8,413 nt of DNA from an uncultured Clostridia bacterium (GTDB lineage Bacteria > Bacillota > Clostridia > Lachnospirales > Anaerotignaceae), in assembly GCA_937888765.1 (NCBI GenBank), contig CALASU010000045.1:1-8413 (forward strand), read 5' to 3'. The notes under the pieces are model-generated. The model did no database searches and was not told where the DNA came from. It saw only the letters and a program-made list of their open reading frames with translations. The position numbers were made by a program, and so were the translations under genes. Positions 7,019 through 8,413 of this stretch are shown one piece after another (position 1 is the first letter of the stretch; every line of letters starts with the position of its first letter).

Positions 7019-7048
7019 AAAATGTCATAAAATGTGACAAAATGTCAT
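7019..7048. promoter_or_regulatory. Three 10-nt tandem repeats with TGTCA/TGACA half-sites
   Basis: AAAATGTCAT (7019-7028), AAAATGTGAC (7029-7038) and AAAATGTCAT (7039-7048) repeat with an exact 10-nt period, near one helical turn. They also create inverted half-sites: TGTCA (7023-7027) with TGACA (7035-7039), and TGACA with TGTCA (7043-7047) around AAA. The same half-sites recur at the desulfurase promoter. The phased A-tracts could in addition bend the DNA or act as an upstream element. A regulator binding site is inferred. Confidence 0.5.
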
Positions 7049-7095
7049 ATTTTATTCAAGTATAAAAACACTAGTAAAAGAATAGGGATTATCTA

Positions 7096-7124
7096 TTGAC
7101 ATATGTCAGAAATGATGCTATATT
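7096..7124 (+). promoter_or_regulatory. Sigma-A promoter of the cysteine desulfurase gene
   Basis: A perfect -35 TTGACA (7096-7101) and a -10 TATATT (7119-7124, five of six) are separated by the ideal 17 nt. Transcription should begin near 7131, giving a leader of about 64 nt. This is the strongest promoter match in the window. Confidence 0.85.
7097..7108. promoter_or_regulatory. Palindrome overlapping the -35 box, candidate repressor operator
   Basis: TGACATATGTCA is a perfect 12-nt palindrome that includes five of the six -35 bases, so a protein bound there would block RNA polymerase. Its TGACA/TGTCA arms match those in the tandem repeats about 62 nt upstream (centre to centre), close to six helical turns. 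The regulator is not identified. NiaR controls nifS in Bacillus subtilis and Rrf2/IscR-type proteins control iron-sulfur genes elsewhere; neither is shown here. Confidence 0.5.
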
Positions 7125-7194
7125 AAATACAAGTAAAACATATAGAAATAGTATGAAATAAAAAATAAAAGAGAGCAGAGAGGAGCGATCATTT

Positions 7195-8358
7195 ATGAAA
7201 ACAAAATATTATTTCGATAACGCAGCAACAACTCCCGTACGCAAGGAAGTGGTGGAAGCCATCCTGCCGTACTTTACAGAATATTATGGCAATGCCTCCG
7301 GTATGTATGGCATCGCTAAAGAAAGTAAAAAAGCAATGGAACACGCAAGGGCACAGGTAGCGGCGGCAATCGGTGCAAAGCCTGAAGAAATCTATTTTAC
7401 AGCGGGCGGCTCTGAGAGTGACAATATGGCACTGCGAGGCATTGCCAAAGCCTATGTGAATAAAGGCAACCATATCATTACAACAAAAATCGAGCATCAT
7501 GCCATTCTGCACACAGCGGAATATCTGGAAAAGCAGGGGATAGACGTAACCTATCTTTCTGTAGATGAATATGGCAGAATTTCCCTCAAAGAACTGGAAG
7601 ATGCTATCCGTCCCGAAACGATTCTGATTTCTGTTATGTTTGCCAATAACGAGATCGGCAGTATTCAGCCTGTGGAAGAAATCGGGAATATCGCAAGAAA
7701 ATACGGTATTCTGTTCCATACAGACGCTGTGCAGGCTGTGGGTCATGTGGCGATTGATGTAGAAAAGATGAATATTGACCTGTTGTCCATGAGCGGGCAT
7801 AAGCTGGGTGCACCAAAGGGGATTGGTGCTCTGTATATCCGAAAAGGCGTAAACATCGCACCGCTGATCTTCGGCGGCGGACAGGAAAAGAAACGCCGTG
7901 CAGGTACAGAAAACATCCCCGGTATTGTGGGGCTTGGCAAAGCGGCTGAGCTGGCTGTGGCAGAAATGGCGGAAACAACCTGCAAACTGATCTATCTGAG
8001 AGAAAAACTGGTTCATGGTATTCTGAAAGCCATTCCCCATGCAAGGCTGAATGGGCATCCCATTGAACGACTGCCCGGTAACTGCAATATGTCCTTTGCC
8101 TATATCGAGGGCGAATCTCTGCTGCTGATGCTGGATGCATTGGGTGTTGCGGCTTCCAGCGGCTCTGCCTGCACATCTGGCTCTTTAGACCCCTCTCATG
8201 TACTGCTGGCGATTGGTTTGCCACATGAAATTGCACATGGTTCTCTGCGGCTGACACTGGACAGGGACAATACAGAGGAAGAAGTGGACTTCATTCTGGA
8301 AAAACTGCCGGGGATTGTACAGAGATTACGGGAAATGTCCCCCCTTTATGAAGGATAA
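7195..8358 (+). CDS. nifS: Cysteine desulfurase, NifS/IscS family
   Basis: A pyridoxal-phosphate enzyme that removes sulfur from L-cysteine, giving alanine and a protein-bound persulfide for iron-sulfur clusters, thiolated tRNA or cofactors. The 387 residues match the family. Motifs are YFDNAATTP (6-14), the PLP-stacking His in IEHHA (H101), the PLP aspartate in HTDAVQAVG (D177), the Schiff-base lysine in SGHKLGAPKG (K203), RRAGTEN (234-240) and the active-site Cys in SSGSACTSG (C326) on a long NifS/IscS-type loop, not the short SufS type. GNASGMYG (32-39) has Tyr where many IscS proteins have His. AGAGGAG (7179-7185) lies 9 nt before ATG 7195. It has its own promoter. No iscU/nifU, thiI or mnmA follows within the window, so its sulfur acceptor is unknown; iscS would be an equally fair symbol. 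Confidence 0.95.
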   Translation: MKTKYYFDNAATTPVRKEVVEAILPYFTEYYGNASGMYGIAKESKKAMEHARAQVAAAIGAKPEEIYFTAGGSESDNMALRGIAKAYVNKGNHIITTKIEHHAILHTAEYLEKQGIDVTYLSVDEYGRISLKELEDAIRPETILISVMFANNEIGSIQPVEEIGNIARKYGILFHTDAVQAVGHVAIDVEKMNIDLLSMSGHKLGAPKGIGALYIRKGVNIAPLIFGGGQEKKRRAGTENIPGIVGLGKAAELAVAEMAETTCKLIYLREKLVHGILKAIPHARLNGHPIERLPGNCNMSFAYIEGESLLLMLDALGVAASSGSACTSGSLDPSHVLLAIGLPHEIAHGSLRLTLDRDNTEEEVDFILEKLPGIVQRLREMSPLYEG

Positions 8359-8360
8359 TT

Positions 8361-8413
8361 TTTCGAGGGACGCTGTCCCTCGAGCACCCTGCGAGGGGAA
8401 TGATTCCCCTCGA
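8361..8413 (-). repeat. Double-hairpin dispersed repeat, right copy (inverted)
   Basis: This is the left repeat (6-56) in reverse orientation, starting 3 nt after the nifS stop and running to the window edge. Hairpin 2 (8363-8383) pairs TCGAGGGAC with GTCCCTCGA, and the linker GCACCCTG (8384-8391) is the exact complement of the left one. Hairpin 1 (8392-8412) pairs CGAGGGGAA with TTCCCCTCG around TGA, 9 bp. Compared with the left copy the G:C pair at the stem tip is replaced by two A:T pairs, with both arms differing together. It could also help end nifS transcription, but any U run after it would lie outside the window. Confidence 0.9.

Larger units (their letters stand above)
6815..7194. 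other. AT-rich divergent intergenic region with regulatory sequences
   Basis: This 380-nt stretch between the divergent regulator and desulfurase genes holds no convincing gene. It contains, in order, the regulator's ribosome binding site (6818-6825), repeated ATACGGAAA elements (6881-6889, 6961-6969, and the variant ACACGGAAA at 6994-7002), a 17-nt palindrome (6920-6936), a small palindrome GTAAA-AG-TTTAC (6940-6951), three 10-nt tandem repeats (7019-7048), the desulfurase promoter (7096-7124) and an AT-rich leader with its ribosome binding site. On the minus strand TTTCCG is followed by TATAAT (6963-6958) and by TATAGT (6883-6878), possible -10 elements for the regulator without good -35 partners. 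Confidence 0.75.

Noticed and set aside
6804..7037. A 77-codon plus-strand open frame in the divergent intergenic region
   Set aside because: It starts inside the regulator's coding sequence on the other strand, lacks a ribosome binding site and family resemblance, and runs through operator-like repeats.
7131..7194. A riboswitch or T-box in the nifS leader
   Set aside because: The leader is only about 64 nt, A-rich and without stems or known conserved elements.

Overview
The window reads as a housekeeping segment of a low-to-mid GC Firmicutes chromosome, most likely class Clostridia (Lachnospiraceae-like). This rests on the gene order dxs-tlyA-nadK-argR-recN, strong AGGAGG-type ribosome binding sites, a consensus sigma-A promoter and protein sequences of clostridial character. 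Genus cannot be fixed from the sequence alone. All eight genes look intact, and I see no transposase, integrase, phage, CRISPR or RNA gene.

Layout. Positions 6-56 hold a GC-rich double-hairpin repeat. Positions 78-6340 are a co-directional plus-strand cluster: a divergent PAP2 (DUF212) membrane protein, dxs (isoprenoid precursor entry), tlyA (rRNA 2'-O-methyltransferase), nadK (NAD kinase), argR (arginine repressor) and recN (SMC-like repair ATPase). Gaps are 72, 3, 10, 29 and 20 nt, so dxs through recN is probably one operon. A 14-bp bidirectional terminator (6349-6381) separates recN from a convergent XRE-family regulator on the minus strand (6386-6814). A 380-nt AT-rich intergenic region (6815-7194) follows. 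It contains palindromes, short direct repeats, three 10-nt tandem repeats and a textbook promoter that drives a NifS/IscS-type cysteine desulfurase (7195-8358). Five bases after its stop begins a second copy of the double-hairpin repeat, inverted relative to the first, running to the window end.

How the genes work together. The cluster is the widely conserved dxs-tlyA-(nadK)-argR-recN neighbourhood of Firmicutes and mixes unrelated core functions: isoprenoid, thiamine and pyridoxal precursor supply, ribosome modification, NADP supply, arginine control and DNA repair. In Bacillus and many clostridia recN is followed by spoIVB and spo0A; here the transcript stops and those genes are absent at this place. 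The cysteine desulfurase is a separate transcription unit with its own operator-like sequences.

Most notable: the two inverted copies of the ~50-nt double-hairpin element differ only at the apex of one hairpin. There both strands of the stem differ together, so pairing is preserved, which is evidence that the folded structure matters. Second is the TGTCA/TGACA half-site cluster in front of the desulfurase gene. Nothing here amounts to a clearly new multi-gene system.
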